From: Planctomycetota bacterium
GTDB lineage: Bacteria; Planctomycetota; PUPC01; DSUN01
Length of the DNA: 64,000 nt
NCBI GenBank assembly: GCA_035384565.1
Contig: DAOOIT010000009.1
Coordinates: 58,293-122,292 of the forward strand
Reading direction: 5' to 3'
Shown here: one piece after another, positions 40,303 through 48,492 of the stretch
Layout: every line of letters begins with the position of its first letter
Numbering within the stretch: position 1 is the stretch's first letter
Position numbers and translations under genes: made by a program
Notes under the pieces: model-generated
Seen by the model: only the letters and a program-made list of their open reading frames with translations
The model's database searches: none
What the model was told of the DNA's origin: nothing

Positions 40303-41928
40303 ATGGCGACGTCGGAATACCCCGAACGGCTGAACGCAGCCACCGTGCTAGTGGACGACAACCTGGCCGCGGGACGCGGGGAGAAGCCTGCCCTGCTGTG
40401 CGGCGAGCGCACGGTGACCTATGCCCAGCTCGCCGAAGGGGTGAACCGCTTCGGGAATCTGCTCAGGAACCTTGGCGTCCGCCTCGAGGAGCGCGTCGCC
40501 CTCCTGATGCCCGACACGCCGGAGCTCGTCTTTGCCTTCTTCGGCTCGATGAAGATCGGCGCCGTGGCCATCCCGATGAACACGCTGCTCACGCCGAAAG
40601 ACTACGAGTACCTGCTGAACGACAGCCGGGCCCGGACGCTGGTGATTCATGCGTCGCTGCTGGGGCACATCGAGCCGATTCGTTCGCAGTTGAGGTACCT
40701 GGAGCACGTGCTGGTTGCTGGGGCGAGGGATGGCGGATTGCGAACTACGGATTGCGGATTGGAGGCCGAAATCCGGACCTGGAGCCTGGAGGCGATGATG
40801 GCGGGAGCGGCCGCGGAACTGGACGCGGCGGACACGAGCAAGGACGACTCGGCCTTCTGGCTCTACAGCTCAGGCACCACGGGCTTCCCCAAGGGCGCCA
40901 TCCACCTGCACCACGACATGCTCGTCGAGGCCGACCTCTATGCCAGTGGCGTGTTGGGCCTCCGGGAGAGCGACGTATGCTTCTCCGTGGCGAAACTGTT
41001 CTTCGCCTACGGGCTGGGCAACGGCCTCTACTTCGCCCTGCGCGTGGGCGGCGCCAACGTGCTGCTGCCCGGCCGCCCCACGCCCGAGGCCGTGTTCGAA
41101 ACGGTGGACCGCTACCAACCGACGGTGTTCTACAGCGTGCCGACCAGCTATGCGCAGCTCCTGCACCTGGCCGAGAAGGCGGGCCGCACGAGCCTGGGTC
41201 GCGTGCGGATGTGCGTGTCGGCCGGCGAGCCGCTGCCCAAGCCGCTGTTCGAGAGGTGGCGCGACCGCTTCGGCGTCGAGATTCTCGACGGCATCGGCTC
41301 TACCGAGATCCTCCACATCTTCATCTCCAACCGCCCCGGCCGCGCCCGGGCCGGCAGCACGGGCGAGATCGTGCCCGGCTACGAGGCCCGCATCACGGAC
41401 GAGGCGGGCCGCGAGCTGCCCGCCGGCGAGGTGGGCACCCTGTTCATCAAAGGCGACAGCATCGCCGCCGGTTACTGGAACAAGCACGAGCAGACCAAGG
41501 CCACGTTCCAAGGCGAGTGGATCAACACGCACGATAAGTTCAGCGTGGACCGCGACGGGTATTACTGGTACGCGGGCCGCACCGACGACATGATCAAGGT
41601 GAGCGGCATGGCCGTGTGGCCGACCGAGGTCGAGGCCATACTCCAAGCGCATCCAGCGGTACTCGAGAGCGGTGTGGCCGGCGTCGAGGACGCTGAGGGC
41701 CTGGCCAAGCCCTTCGCCTTCGTCGTCCTCAAGAGCGGCCATAAGGGCTCGCCGGCGCTCGCTCGTGAGCTGCAAGAGTTCGTCAAGGACCGCGCGGCGA
41801 AGTACAAGTACCCGCGCTGGGTGGAGTTCGTGCACGAACTGCCGAAGACGGCCACAGGGAAGATCCAGCGGTACAAGCTGCGCGAGTTGGGCGCCGCCGC
41901 GCGTTGGCTGCACGACCAGCAGCAGTGA
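40303..41928 (+). CDS. Benzoate-CoA-ligase-like acyl-CoA synthetase
   Basis: 541-aa adenylate-forming enzyme. Motifs: A3 YSSGTTGFPKGAIH (about 189-202), LFFAYGLGNGLYFALRVGGANVLLP (typical of the benzoate-CoA ligase branch), GIGSTEILHIFISN, YYWYAGRTDDMIKVSGMAVWP and the C-terminal catalytic Lys in PKTATGKIQRYKLRE. It activates a carboxylic acid, aromatic or aliphatic, to its CoA thioester. Four 7-bp repeats (40734-40761) are read in frame as GLRTTDCGLEA around residues 144-154, an insertion in a variable loop before the A3 motif. No reductase of the classical benzoate pathway is next to it, but acyl-CoA genes follow at 44.5-50.5 kb. Confidence 0.88.
   Translation: MATSEYPERLNAATVLVDDNLAAGRGEKPALLCGERTVTYAQLAEGVNRFGNLLRNLGVRLEERVALLMPDTPELVFAFFGSMKIGAVAIPMNTLLTPKDYEYLLNDSRARTLVIHASLLGHIEPIRSQLRYLEHVLVAGARDGGLRTTDCGLEAEIRTWSLEAMMAGAAAELDAADTSKDDSAFWLYSSGTTGFPKGAIHLHHDMLVEADLYASGVLGLRESDVCFSVAKLFFAYGLGNGLYFALRVGGANVLLPGRPTPEAVFETVDRYQPTVFYSVPTSYAQLLHLAEKAGRTSLGRVRMCVSAGEPLPKPLFERWRDRFGVEILDGIGSTEILHIFISNRPGRARAGSTGEIVPGYEARITDEAGRELPAGEVGTLFIKGDSIAAGYWNKHEQTKATFQGEWINTHDKFSVDRDGYYWYAGRTDDMIKVSGMAVWPTEVEAILQAHPAVLESGVAGVEDAEGLAKPFAFVVLKSGHKGSPALARELQEFVKDRAAKYKYPRWVEFVHELPKTATGKIQRYKLRELGAAARWLHDQQQ
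40734..40761 (+). repeat. In-frame heptanucleotide repeat inside the acyl-CoA ligase
   Basis: Four units: CGGATTG, CGAACTA, CGGATTG, CGGATTG. They encode part of GGLRTTDCGLEA. A second case, besides leuS, of a heptamer array within a conserved enzyme gene. Confidence 0.85.
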
Positions 41929-41980
41929 GGCCCGGCTCACCGCCGGCGGCCTGGAGAGACGGGGCATCGCGGCCCGCCTC

Positions 41981-43027
41981 TCAGGGCAGCCGGCTTGCGA
42001 CGGCCTGTGCATGCTCCCGGAGGGCCGCGAACGCCACAGGGTCGTTGATGGGGCAGTTGCCCCGATAGAGCGCCAGCGGCACCTCGCCATGCGCCCGCCA
42101 AACCACCGCCAGCGGGTGACGCCGCACGTTCCCCATCACGAACGGAACCGCGGGGCACATGGTCACGTCGCCATCGGGCGTGATCGAGAGGCTGTCCCGC
42201 CGCAGCGCGGCGCATACCGACCGCTCGGTGGGCAGTTCGACACCCACGAACCCCACATCCTGAAGCGATCGCAACACGGCAAGGGCCTCCTCTGCGAGCC
42301 CGCCGCGGCCTGACGCGGCCCATCGGCCGACGGCGCGCACGGGCAGGATGCGAACGGAGTGGGCGCCGAGCTGCCGTGCCAGGGCAATGAGCGCACGAAC
42401 CCCGTCGGGGGTGTTGTCGGGGGTGGCGCACACCTGCACCCGCGCCTGAATGCCGGCCGCCGTCAGGTTGCGGATTCCCTGGACGGCGGCGTCGAACGTG
42501 CCGGTCCGCCCACGCAGGCGGTCATGAGTCGCCGCGTCGGCGGAATCGAGCGATACGGCGGCCTCGGTCAGGCCCGCTTCCCGCAACCGCTCGGCGCGCT
42601 CGCGACTCAGCAGAACGCCGTTCGTGTTGACCCGCGTGAGCAGTCCAGCCCGATGGGCGTGGCGGACGGCCTCGTCGGTGTCGTCGCGCAGGAGGGGTTC
42701 GCCGCCGGTGAAGATCACCTGAAGGACGCCCAGGGCGCGCGCCTGGTCGAGCAGCATCCGGAGTTCGGCCAGGCTCAGTTCGCCCGGCGAGTTGGCCTCG
42801 CAACGGGGCGCGCAGCAGTGCACGCACTGGCACTGGCAGCGCCGGGTGGGCTCGATGTGGAGAAACGCCGGCACACGACGGCCACACAACCTGAGCGCCG
42901 CGTGGCGACCCAGCACGCCCCAGGCTCGCGGCGACCCGTTGGCGCGGTACAGGCGCACGGTGCTCCACAGCGCGTGCGCCGCTTGGTGCAGGGGCGAGAA
43001 GCGCGGAGCCTTCGTTGCGGTCAGCAC
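41981..43027 (-). CDS. Radical SAM protein A
   Basis: 348 aa. The 4Fe-4S/SAM motif is the CxxxCxxC within RRCQCQCVHC (about 62-69), with the GGEP motif in QVIFTGGEPLLRDD, VNTNGVLLS and AAVSLDSADAATHDRLRG, which places it in the MoaA/PqqE/SPASM group. The C-terminal part has SITPDGDVTMCPAVPFVMGNV and NCPIND but fewer Cys than a full SPASM domain. GTG 43027 is preceded by AGGAGG at 5-nt spacing. Substrate unknown; it is divergent from a second radical SAM gene, and no precursor peptide gene is visible between them. Confidence 0.85.
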   Translation of the reverse strand: MLTATKAPRFSPLHQAAHALWSTVRLYRANGSPRAWGVLGRHAALRLCGRRVPAFLHIEPTRRCQCQCVHCCAPRCEANSPGELSLAELRMLLDQARALGVLQVIFTGGEPLLRDDTDEAVRHAHRAGLLTRVNTNGVLLSRERAERLREAGLTEAAVSLDSADAATHDRLRGRTGTFDAAVQGIRNLTAAGIQARVQVCATPDNTPDGVRALIALARQLGAHSVRILPVRAVGRWAASGRGGLAEEALAVLRSLQDVGFVGVELPTERSVCAALRRDSLSITPDGDVTMCPAVPFVMGNVRRHPLAVVWRAHGEVPLALYRGNCPINDPVAFAALREHAQAVASRLP

Positions 43028-43065
43028 CGAACCTCCTAAGCCAGGTCTTCGATCTCGTCATGCTC

Positions 43066-43093
43066 ATTCTACCCCCGTCGTCGCCCCGCGCAA
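43066..43093 (-). promoter_or_regulatory. Putative promoter of radical SAM gene A
   Basis: On the minus strand, TTGCGC (43093-43088), 16-bp spacer, TAGAAT (43071-43066). Confidence 0.6.
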
Positions 43094-43122
43094 GAGCCGA
43101 GCCGCCAGAGCGGGGAACGCGA

Positions 43123-43151
43123 TTGCGCGTGGCCGGAGCCCGCAGTATAAT
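43123..43151 (+). promoter_or_regulatory. Putative promoter of radical SAM gene B
   Basis: TTGCGC (43123-43128), 17-bp spacer, perfect TATAAT (43146-43151). The same -35 hexamer is used by the divergent gene A promoter 30 bp away. Leader about 70 nt. Confidence 0.7.
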
Positions 43152-43225
43152 GACGCGGCACAACGGACCTCATGCGGCCGGCAGGGGTGGGGCGTAACCG
43201 GCTACGCGCCTCAGGAACCAGTTCG

Positions 43226-44377
43226 ATGATGGACGTGAAGTTCAAGCTCGCTCCGGGTCACGCCAGCAACTCCGACTGGATGGCCCCCTCGCGGCTGCGC
43301 CACCTGTTCTGGAACGTCACGCACGAGTGCAATTTCGCCTGTGGCGTGTGCTTCAGCAGCTCGGGGCGTCGCACTCCCGACGAGTTGACAACCGCCGAGG
43401 CCACGGAAACCCTCCGGCGGGCCCGAGATGCAGGGGTGGACACGGTGGTGCTGTCAGGGGGCGAGCCTTTTCTACGCCCGGACCTCTTCGAGATTCTCAC
43501 GTGCATGGCCCGCCTGGGGATCACCACACGGATCGCCTCGAACGGCAGCTGCCTCACCGACGACACGCTGCGGCGGATGGCGGTCGAGAAGCTCGCCACG
43601 TCCTTCCAGATTAGCGTGGACACCCTCGACCCCGACACCTACGAGCGGGTGCATGGCGCGCCGGCCCAGATGCTGAACCGGGCTCTCGACGCCTTGCAGC
43701 TCATCCGCTCGCACGGCTTTCACACCACCGTTTCCGCCCGCCTCACCCCGGAGACGCTGGCGGGCCTCCCCGCCCTGCTCGACCGCGCGGCCGAGGAGGG
43801 CTGGGCCACCGTCACGGTCCACTGCCCGCTCCACTCGGGCCGCGCCCGGGGCGCCTGGCCGCTCGAGACCGACCTGCTGGCCTTGCTCGAACCCGCCTGC
43901 GAGCACTTCGTGCGCATGTCCCGGCATTGGGTGATCGAGACCAACATTCCCTGGGCGCGTTACCACCCCGCCATTCGCGCGCTCGAGGGCCGCATCCGCC
44001 TGGCCCACGACGGGTGCGGTGCGGGCCGATGGCGCCTCGCTATCCAGCCCAACGGCGACATCACCCCCTGCCTCTGCGTTCACGCCCCGGGGTGGATCCT
44101 CGGCAACGTGCGCCGCGACGACCTGGGCCACGTCTTCCGCCACTCGCCCCACGCGCGGGCACTGCGGAGCCCCTGGGACCACGGCCTGTGTGCCGACTGC
44201 CCGGAGGTGCGCCGCTGTGGGGCCGGGTGCCGTGCGCTGGCCTATGCCCGCACCGGCCGGTTCGATGGCCCCGACGAGGCCTGCCCCCTGCGCCGGGGTC
44301 CGGCCGTCCATCCCCTCTCCCCCATGCCCCTTCGCCAGTGCGCCCCTGCGCCTCCTGAGAGGCGCGATCCCGTCTGA
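43226..44377 (+). CDS. Radical SAM/SPASM protein B
   Basis: 383 aa. Radical SAM motif CNFACGVC (about 35-42), VVLSGGEPFLRPD, TTRIASNGSCLTD and FQISVDTLDPDTYERVHG. The C-terminal SPASM-type region is Cys-rich: CGAGRWRLAIQPNGDITPCLCVHAPGWILGNVR and LCADCPEVRRCGAGCRALAYARTGRFDGPDEACPL, enough for auxiliary Fe-S clusters. PqqE, AlbA-like and heme d1 (NirJ) enzymes share this plan. ATG 43226 is used because it follows the promoter and an AGGA; the longer frame from 43172 lacks a site. Works perhaps with protein A on the same target. Confidence 0.87.
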   Translation: MMDVKFKLAPGHASNSDWMAPSRLRHLFWNVTHECNFACGVCFSSSGRRTPDELTTAEATETLRRARDAGVDTVVLSGGEPFLRPDLFEILTCMARLGITTRIASNGSCLTDDTLRRMAVEKLATSFQISVDTLDPDTYERVHGAPAQMLNRALDALQLIRSHGFHTTVSARLTPETLAGLPALLDRAAEEGWATVTVHCPLHSGRARGAWPLETDLLALLEPACEHFVRMSRHWVIETNIPWARYHPAIRALEGRIRLAHDGCGAGRWRLAIQPNGDITPCLCVHAPGWILGNVRRDDLGHVFRHSPHARALRSPWDHGLCADCPEVRRCGAGCRALAYARTGRFDGPDEACPLRRGPAVHPLSPMPLRQCAPAPPERRDPV

Positions 44378-44521
44378 GGCTGGCGACAACGCAGTTGGCG
44401 GATAGTGGCAGCTCTCGGCCAAGAGCGGGGCGAAGCTCGCAGGGAGCCGGCGGGGGCCCCGCAGTGTGGGTCCACCCTACGCGAGCACAGTTGACCCACC
44501 GCGGGAGAGTGGCGGGAGCGG
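44378..44521. other. Convergent intergenic gap
   Basis: 144 bp between convergent stops with a GC-rich dyad (GCCGGCGGGGGCCCCGC, about 44447-44463) that may end transcription. No gene seen. Confidence 0.4.
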
Positions 44522-45523
44522 TCACAGGCGCAGGAGCGCCGAGCCCCACACGAAGCCCGAGCCGAAGGCAACGAGAAGCACCAGGCTGCCCTCAGGCGCT
44601 CGCCCCTGTCGCCGGGCCTGGTCGAGGGCCACGGGCAGGCAGGCGGAGGCCATGTTCCCGTACTCTTCGACGTTGACGAAGACCTTCTCGGGCGGGGCAC
44701 CGACCTTGCGGACGATTTCCTCGAGCATGCGCAGGTTGGCCTGGTGCGGGATGAGGAGGGCCAGGTCATCGAACGTCAGGCTGTGGGTCTCGAGCGCCTC
44801 GACGATGGCCTCGGACATTCGGGCAACACCATTCTCGAACACCGCCTTGCCGTCCATGCGGAAGTGGACGCGGCCGGCGCCGACATCACCGGCATTGATG
44901 CAGTCGGGGCGACCGAGGGCGGAGCCTGGGGCGGCGGTGTAGAGGGCCTTCGCGCCGGCACCGTCGGCGTGGAGAGCGGTGGAGACGATGCCCGGCCGGC
45001 CATCGGGTGCGGGCCCGACGACGACCGCGCCGGCACCGTCACCAAGCAGAATGGCGATGTTGCGGCCGTCGTAGGAGCCGTCGATCCGCTTCGAGAGGAC
45101 CTCGGAGCAGGCCACGAGCGCGTGGCGGTGGGTGCCTGCCCTCACGAAGTGATCGGCGATGGATAGGCCGTAGATGAGCCCCGCGCATTGCTGCTTGATG
45201 TCGAGCACGGCGATGCCGGGGATGCCGAGTCTCGCCTGAAGGAAGAAGGCGGTGCCCGGGTCGGCGTGGTCGGGCGTGATGGTGTTGAGGATGAGCAGGT
45301 CAATGTCGCCCATCGTCAGGCCGGCGTCGGCCACCGCCGCCTGACATGCGGGAACGGCCAGGCTCGAGGCGCATTCGTGCGGCTCGGCGTGGCGGCGGCG
45401 CAGCACGCCCGTGCGCGTGACGATGAACTCCTCGGTCGTGTCCATCATCCTCGTCACGTCCACGTTCGTGACGACGCTGGGCGGCAGGTAGTGCCCCGTG
45501 CCGAGGATGCGTGAGGCGGGCAT
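44522..45523 (-). CDS. Ketoacyl synthase III (FabH-like)
   Basis: 333 aa KAS III-fold thiolase-superfamily enzyme. Cys-His-Asn triad: Cys in DIKQQCAGLIYG (about 112), His in LIPHQANLRML (about 258) and Asn in EEYGNMASACLPVAL (about 288). It begins SRILGTGHYLPPSVVTN with EFIVTRTGV, typical FabH features. It is the last gene of a six-gene operon whose other members handle acyl-CoA, so it may condense a special acyl-CoA starter rather than serve general fatty acid synthesis. Only 3 bp separate it from the previous stop. Confidence 0.88.
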   Translation of the reverse strand: MPASRILGTGHYLPPSVVTNVDVTRMMDTTEEFIVTRTGVLRRRHAEPHECASSLAVPACQAAVADAGLTMGDIDLLILNTITPDHADPGTAFFLQARLGIPGIAVLDIKQQCAGLIYGLSIADHFVRAGTHRHALVACSEVLSKRIDGSYDGRNIAILLGDGAGAVVVGPAPDGRPGIVSTALHADGAGAKALYTAAPGSALGRPDCINAGDVGAGRVHFRMDGKAVFENGVARMSEAIVEALETHSLTFDDLALLIPHQANLRMLEEIVRKVGAPPEKVFVNVEEYGNMASACLPVALDQARRQGRAPEGSLVLLVAFGSGFVWGSALLRL

Positions 45524-45526
45524 GGC

Positions 45527-46459
45527 TCAGCCTTTCTGCTCGGGGCTCCCGTAGGCGAGGGACTGCTTGACGAGGACCGCGCAGTTCTTCTGGAAGAAGT
45601 CGAGCGGAAGCAGCGGCGTCCTCGCGTGGATCTCGGCGCCGAGTTCGGCGGCGATCTGGTCAGGGGCTTTGCCTGCCTTGGCCTCGGCGAGGATGCGCTC
45701 GTGGTAGGCCTTGGTCGCCGCCAGCGCGTCGCGGAAGCAGCGGGCGACGGCCCGGGCGCCGCGGATGGCCCCGTTGTGGCTGAGGCATAGCACTTCCGCG
45801 CCCAGTTTGGCCAGGCGGACGAGCGAACTGACGTAGGGCGCATAGCCCGTGAAGTAGTTGGGCCACCAGAGATCGTGCTCGGGCAGGTAGTAGCCCGCCG
45901 CATCCGAGATGACCAGCGTTCTGGTATCCGGCTCGAAGAGGCTCAGGCTGCACTCGCTGTGGCCAGGCGTCTCGAGCACGCGGAACGCGACGCCGGTGTC
46001 CACCACCACCGCATCGCCCTCCTTGAGCAAACGGTCCACGGGGATCCGCATCTCGGTGAGCGCCTCGGGGCGGTGGCGATCGTCAATGGCGCCGGACTGG
46101 AGCAGCGAACCGGTCAGCGCGCCGTCAATCTTGCAGAAGAAGCCGATCGCCTTGTCAATCCCCATCGTCTTCGCGGCCGCTCCCGAGGCCAGCACCTGGG
46201 CGCCGGGGAACTCGCGGCGCAGCAGCGGCACGGCCATCACGTGGTCGGGGTGCGCGTGGGTGACCACGATCTGCTTCACGAAGTCGCGGCGGATGCCCAA
46301 CTGGTCGAACTGTTCGAGCAGCAGCGGCCCCATGGCGCCCACGCCGCCCTCGAAGAGGGTGCCTTCGTCCTCGCCGGAGTACAGGAACATGGGATAGGCA
46401 TTGGTGCCCAGCATCAGCACCTTGTCGCTCACGGCAACGGGGGGATTCTTGATCAGCAC
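45527..46459 (-). CDS. Metallo-beta-lactamase-fold hydrolase
   Basis: 310 aa. The dinuclear metal site is complete: THAHPDHV (about 68-73), a third His in ETPGHSECSLS, bridging Asp in LVISDAAGYYLPE and last His in LCLSHNGAIRG. Length and the C-terminal helices resemble glyoxalase II/thioesterase-like members, so hydrolysis of a CoA or other thioester is likely given its operon. GTG 46459 follows AGGAGA and overlaps the activator gene end by 7 bp. Confidence 0.83.
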   Translation of the reverse strand: MLIKNPPVAVSDKVLMLGTNAYPMFLYSGEDEGTLFEGGVGAMGPLLLEQFDQLGIRRDFVKQIVVTHAHPDHVMAVPLLRREFPGAQVLASGAAAKTMGIDKAIGFFCKIDGALTGSLLQSGAIDDRHRPEALTEMRIPVDRLLKEGDAVVVDTGVAFRVLETPGHSECSLSLFEPDTRTLVISDAAGYYLPEHDLWWPNYFTGYAPYVSSLVRLAKLGAEVLCLSHNGAIRGARAVARCFRDALAATKAYHERILAEAKAGKAPDQIAAELGAEIHARTPLLPLDFFQKNCAVLVKQSLAYGSPEQKG

Positions 46460-47247
46460 GGGGGTTCTCCTGGCTCGGCCCGCTCGCGCGCGAGGAGCGC
46501 GGCCCCCAGAGCGCCCACGTGCTGGGGCGCCGGGGGCACGAGCACGGGCCGGCCGAATGACTCCTCGACCAACCGCACGAGGAACGGGTTATGTTCGACG
46601 ACGCCGCCCGTCATCACGAGCGCGCCGTCCACGGCGTCCATCTCGAAGATCCGCTTGACGACGGAGCGGAAGGCTCCTTTCACGATGTCCTCGATGCGTT
46701 CGCCGGAGCGGATCTTCTCGAGGATCTCGGTGGCGGTGAAGACGGTGCAGAAGCTGCCCAGTGCGACCTCCTTCGTGGAGCGTTCGGCAAGGGCGTTCAG
46801 GGAGGAAACAGGCAGGTCCACTCGCAGGGCGATCTCTTCGAGGAAGGCTCCTGTGCCGGCCGCACACTTGCGGTTCATCTTGAAGCTCGTACGGCGGCCG
46901 GCCTCGTCGAGGTGGATCACCTTGTTGTCTTGCGCGCCGATGTCCACCACGGTCATCCTGCGACGGAAGCACGCGAACGCGCCCTTGCCGTGGCAGGCGA
47001 TCTCGGTCGCGCGGTCGTCGGCCCAGGAAACATTGCCCCGCCCGTAGCCCGTCGAGACTGTGCGGGAGATCCATTCGCGCTTCAGGCGGGCGACGGCCAG
47101 CGCCTCCGCCAGATTGGCTTCGGCCGCGGCGGCGTAGTCCACGCCCGATCGGCGGATGGCGCGGGCGACCACCTCGCCGTCCTCGCCGATCAAGACGAGC
47201 TTGGCGGTGGACGCGCCGATGTCTATCCCGCAGAAGACTCGCTTCAT
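46453..47247 (-). CDS. 2-Hydroxyacyl-CoA dehydratase/benzoyl-CoA reductase activator ATPase (HgdC/BadF family)
   Basis: 264 aa, actin-fold ATPase of the BadF/BadG/BcrA/HgdC family. It starts VFCGIDIGASTAKLVLI and carries VVDIGAQDNKVI, the cluster Cys C128 in NRKCAAGTGAFLE and C167 in GSFCTVF (one [4Fe-4S] cluster is shared by two subunits), and GALVMTGGVVEHN. The family delivers a low-potential electron, driven by ATP, to an HgdB/BcrB-type partner; that partner is the gene just upstream, and the two overlap by 4 bp (ATGA). Confidence 0.93.
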   Translation of the reverse strand: MKRVFCGIDIGASTAKLVLIGEDGEVVARAIRRSGVDYAAAAEANLAEALAVARLKREWISRTVSTGYGRGNVSWADDRATEIACHGKGAFACFRRRMTVVDIGAQDNKVIHLDEAGRRTSFKMNRKCAAGTGAFLEEIALRVDLPVSSLNALAERSTKEVALGSFCTVFTATEILEKIRSGERIEDIVKGAFRSVVKRIFEMDAVDGALVMTGGVVEHNPFLVRLVEESFGRPVLVPPAPQHVGALGAALLARERAEPGEPPC

Positions 47248-48470
47248 GCCTCAGCCAGTTGCTCCACGAAGGCTTCGATGTTGGTGCGGGTCTGCTCCTC
47301 GGAGTAGAGCCGCAGGTCGTTGAGGTCGCCGTGGATCACGAGGAACGGCTTGCCAAGCTTCGCCTGAAGGCGCTGCGGCATCTGGTAACGGTTGTTCGAG
47401 TTGTTCGGGCACGTCTTCGAGTCGTGGTAGAGGATGCCGTTGACCTTGAACTTCGCGGCCATGGCCTCGATGTATTTCTCCTTTTCGTCCTCGGAGCGGC
47501 AGATGAAGATGCTGGAGTAGGCTCGGGCCATGCTGCGGAAGGGAGCGGCGGGGTCCAGGGCGTCGAAAATCCAACTGTTGCAGTACGTGGAGGCCACCAC
47601 ACAGGCCCGCAGGTCGGTGAACTGCTGCGACAGGTTCCTGAGCCGGCCCCACACAGGCATGCCGTCCCAGTAGATGCGGAACTTCTCGCCCGGGACGGCG
47701 GCCACTCCGGCGGCGATACGCTCGTTCAGCTCGGCCAGGAGGGCCTGGTAGTAGGCCACGGCATCGGGGTGGCCGCGGAGAACCACCGCCGGCCCCATCT
47801 GGATCGTGTCGTCGAAGAAGCTGATCGGCGAGGGCACATGGGCCGCCGTCTCGAGCACCTGCCGCCAGAGGTCGGTGCACTGTTTCGAGAGGGCGATAGC
47901 CTGGCTGAGGCGGGCGGGGTCGAGCCTCGCGCCCGCGATGGCCTCGAGGGGCGCCACGAGGGCCTCGTGCTGCCGCGCCACGTCGTCCACGATGGTGTCG
48001 GTCACCTCGCCGATGGCGCGGGGTGTGTGGATGCCCAGGCAGGGCACGTTCCACTCACGGGCGTAGAATTGGAACCAGTCCTTCACGTCGCGGCACTGGT
48101 TGGTGTTGAAGACCAGCACGTCGGCCTTGGGCAGGCCCTTGAGGCCCATCTTCTGGAGGGGCGTCTCGCCTTTGAGGTACGAGCCGATGTCGCTCGTGAG
48201 ATACGAGCAGATATCGGGCGAGAAGCCGCGGGCGTTGGCGAGGGGAATGAGATCGGTGGCCATGCGCGACGCGCCGAGCATGGCGCCGTGGTTCTCGGGG
48301 AAGTAGACGTTGAAGCCCAGGGCGCGGAGGAGTTCGGCCGGCCCCACACTTGTGCACCAGGCGGTCTTCCGGCCGTCCTGCGGCCCGCGGCCCAGTTCGG
48401 CGAAGTACCGCCCCATCACCTCGCGCATCTTGCCTGTCGTTTGGAAGTCCTTCCGCTCGGGGGCGGACAT
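47244..48470 (-). CDS. HgdB/BcrB-family 2-hydroxyacyl-CoA dehydratase-like Fe-S protein (single subunit)
   Basis: 408 aa. Cluster-ligand-type Cys are C39 (AWCTSVGPAELL), C88 (DICSYLTSDIGSYLK) and C354 (HDSKTCPNNSNNRYQ); other Cys are 126, 144, 198, 290, 297 and 324. The family includes dehydratases and benzoyl-CoA reductases, which normally need two different subunits, and homodimeric double-cubane proteins (YjiM/DCCP type), which need one. Only one subunit gene is present here next to its activator, which fits the homodimeric kind or an unknown partner elsewhere. ATG 48470 has AAAGGAG upstream. Confidence 0.85.
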   Translation of the reverse strand: MSAPERKDFQTTGKMREVMGRYFAELGRGPQDGRKTAWCTSVGPAELLRALGFNVYFPENHGAMLGASRMATDLIPLANARGFSPDICSYLTSDIGSYLKGETPLQKMGLKGLPKADVLVFNTNQCRDVKDWFQFYAREWNVPCLGIHTPRAIGEVTDTIVDDVARQHEALVAPLEAIAGARLDPARLSQAIALSKQCTDLWRQVLETAAHVPSPISFFDDTIQMGPAVVLRGHPDAVAYYQALLAELNERIAAGVAAVPGEKFRIYWDGMPVWGRLRNLSQQFTDLRACVVASTYCNSWIFDALDPAAPFRSMARAYSSIFICRSEDEKEKYIEAMAAKFKVNGILYHDSKTCPNNSNNRYQMPQRLQAKLGKPFLVIHGDLNDLRLYSEEQTRTNIEAFVEQLAEA

Positions 48471-48492
48471 TCGATGCTCCTTTCGTCTCGGG

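Noticed and set aside
43028..43225. RiPP precursor peptide gene between the radical SAM genes
   Set aside because: No short ORF with a ribosome-binding site and a leader/core-like composition is seen; the region is accounted for by two promoters and leaders.
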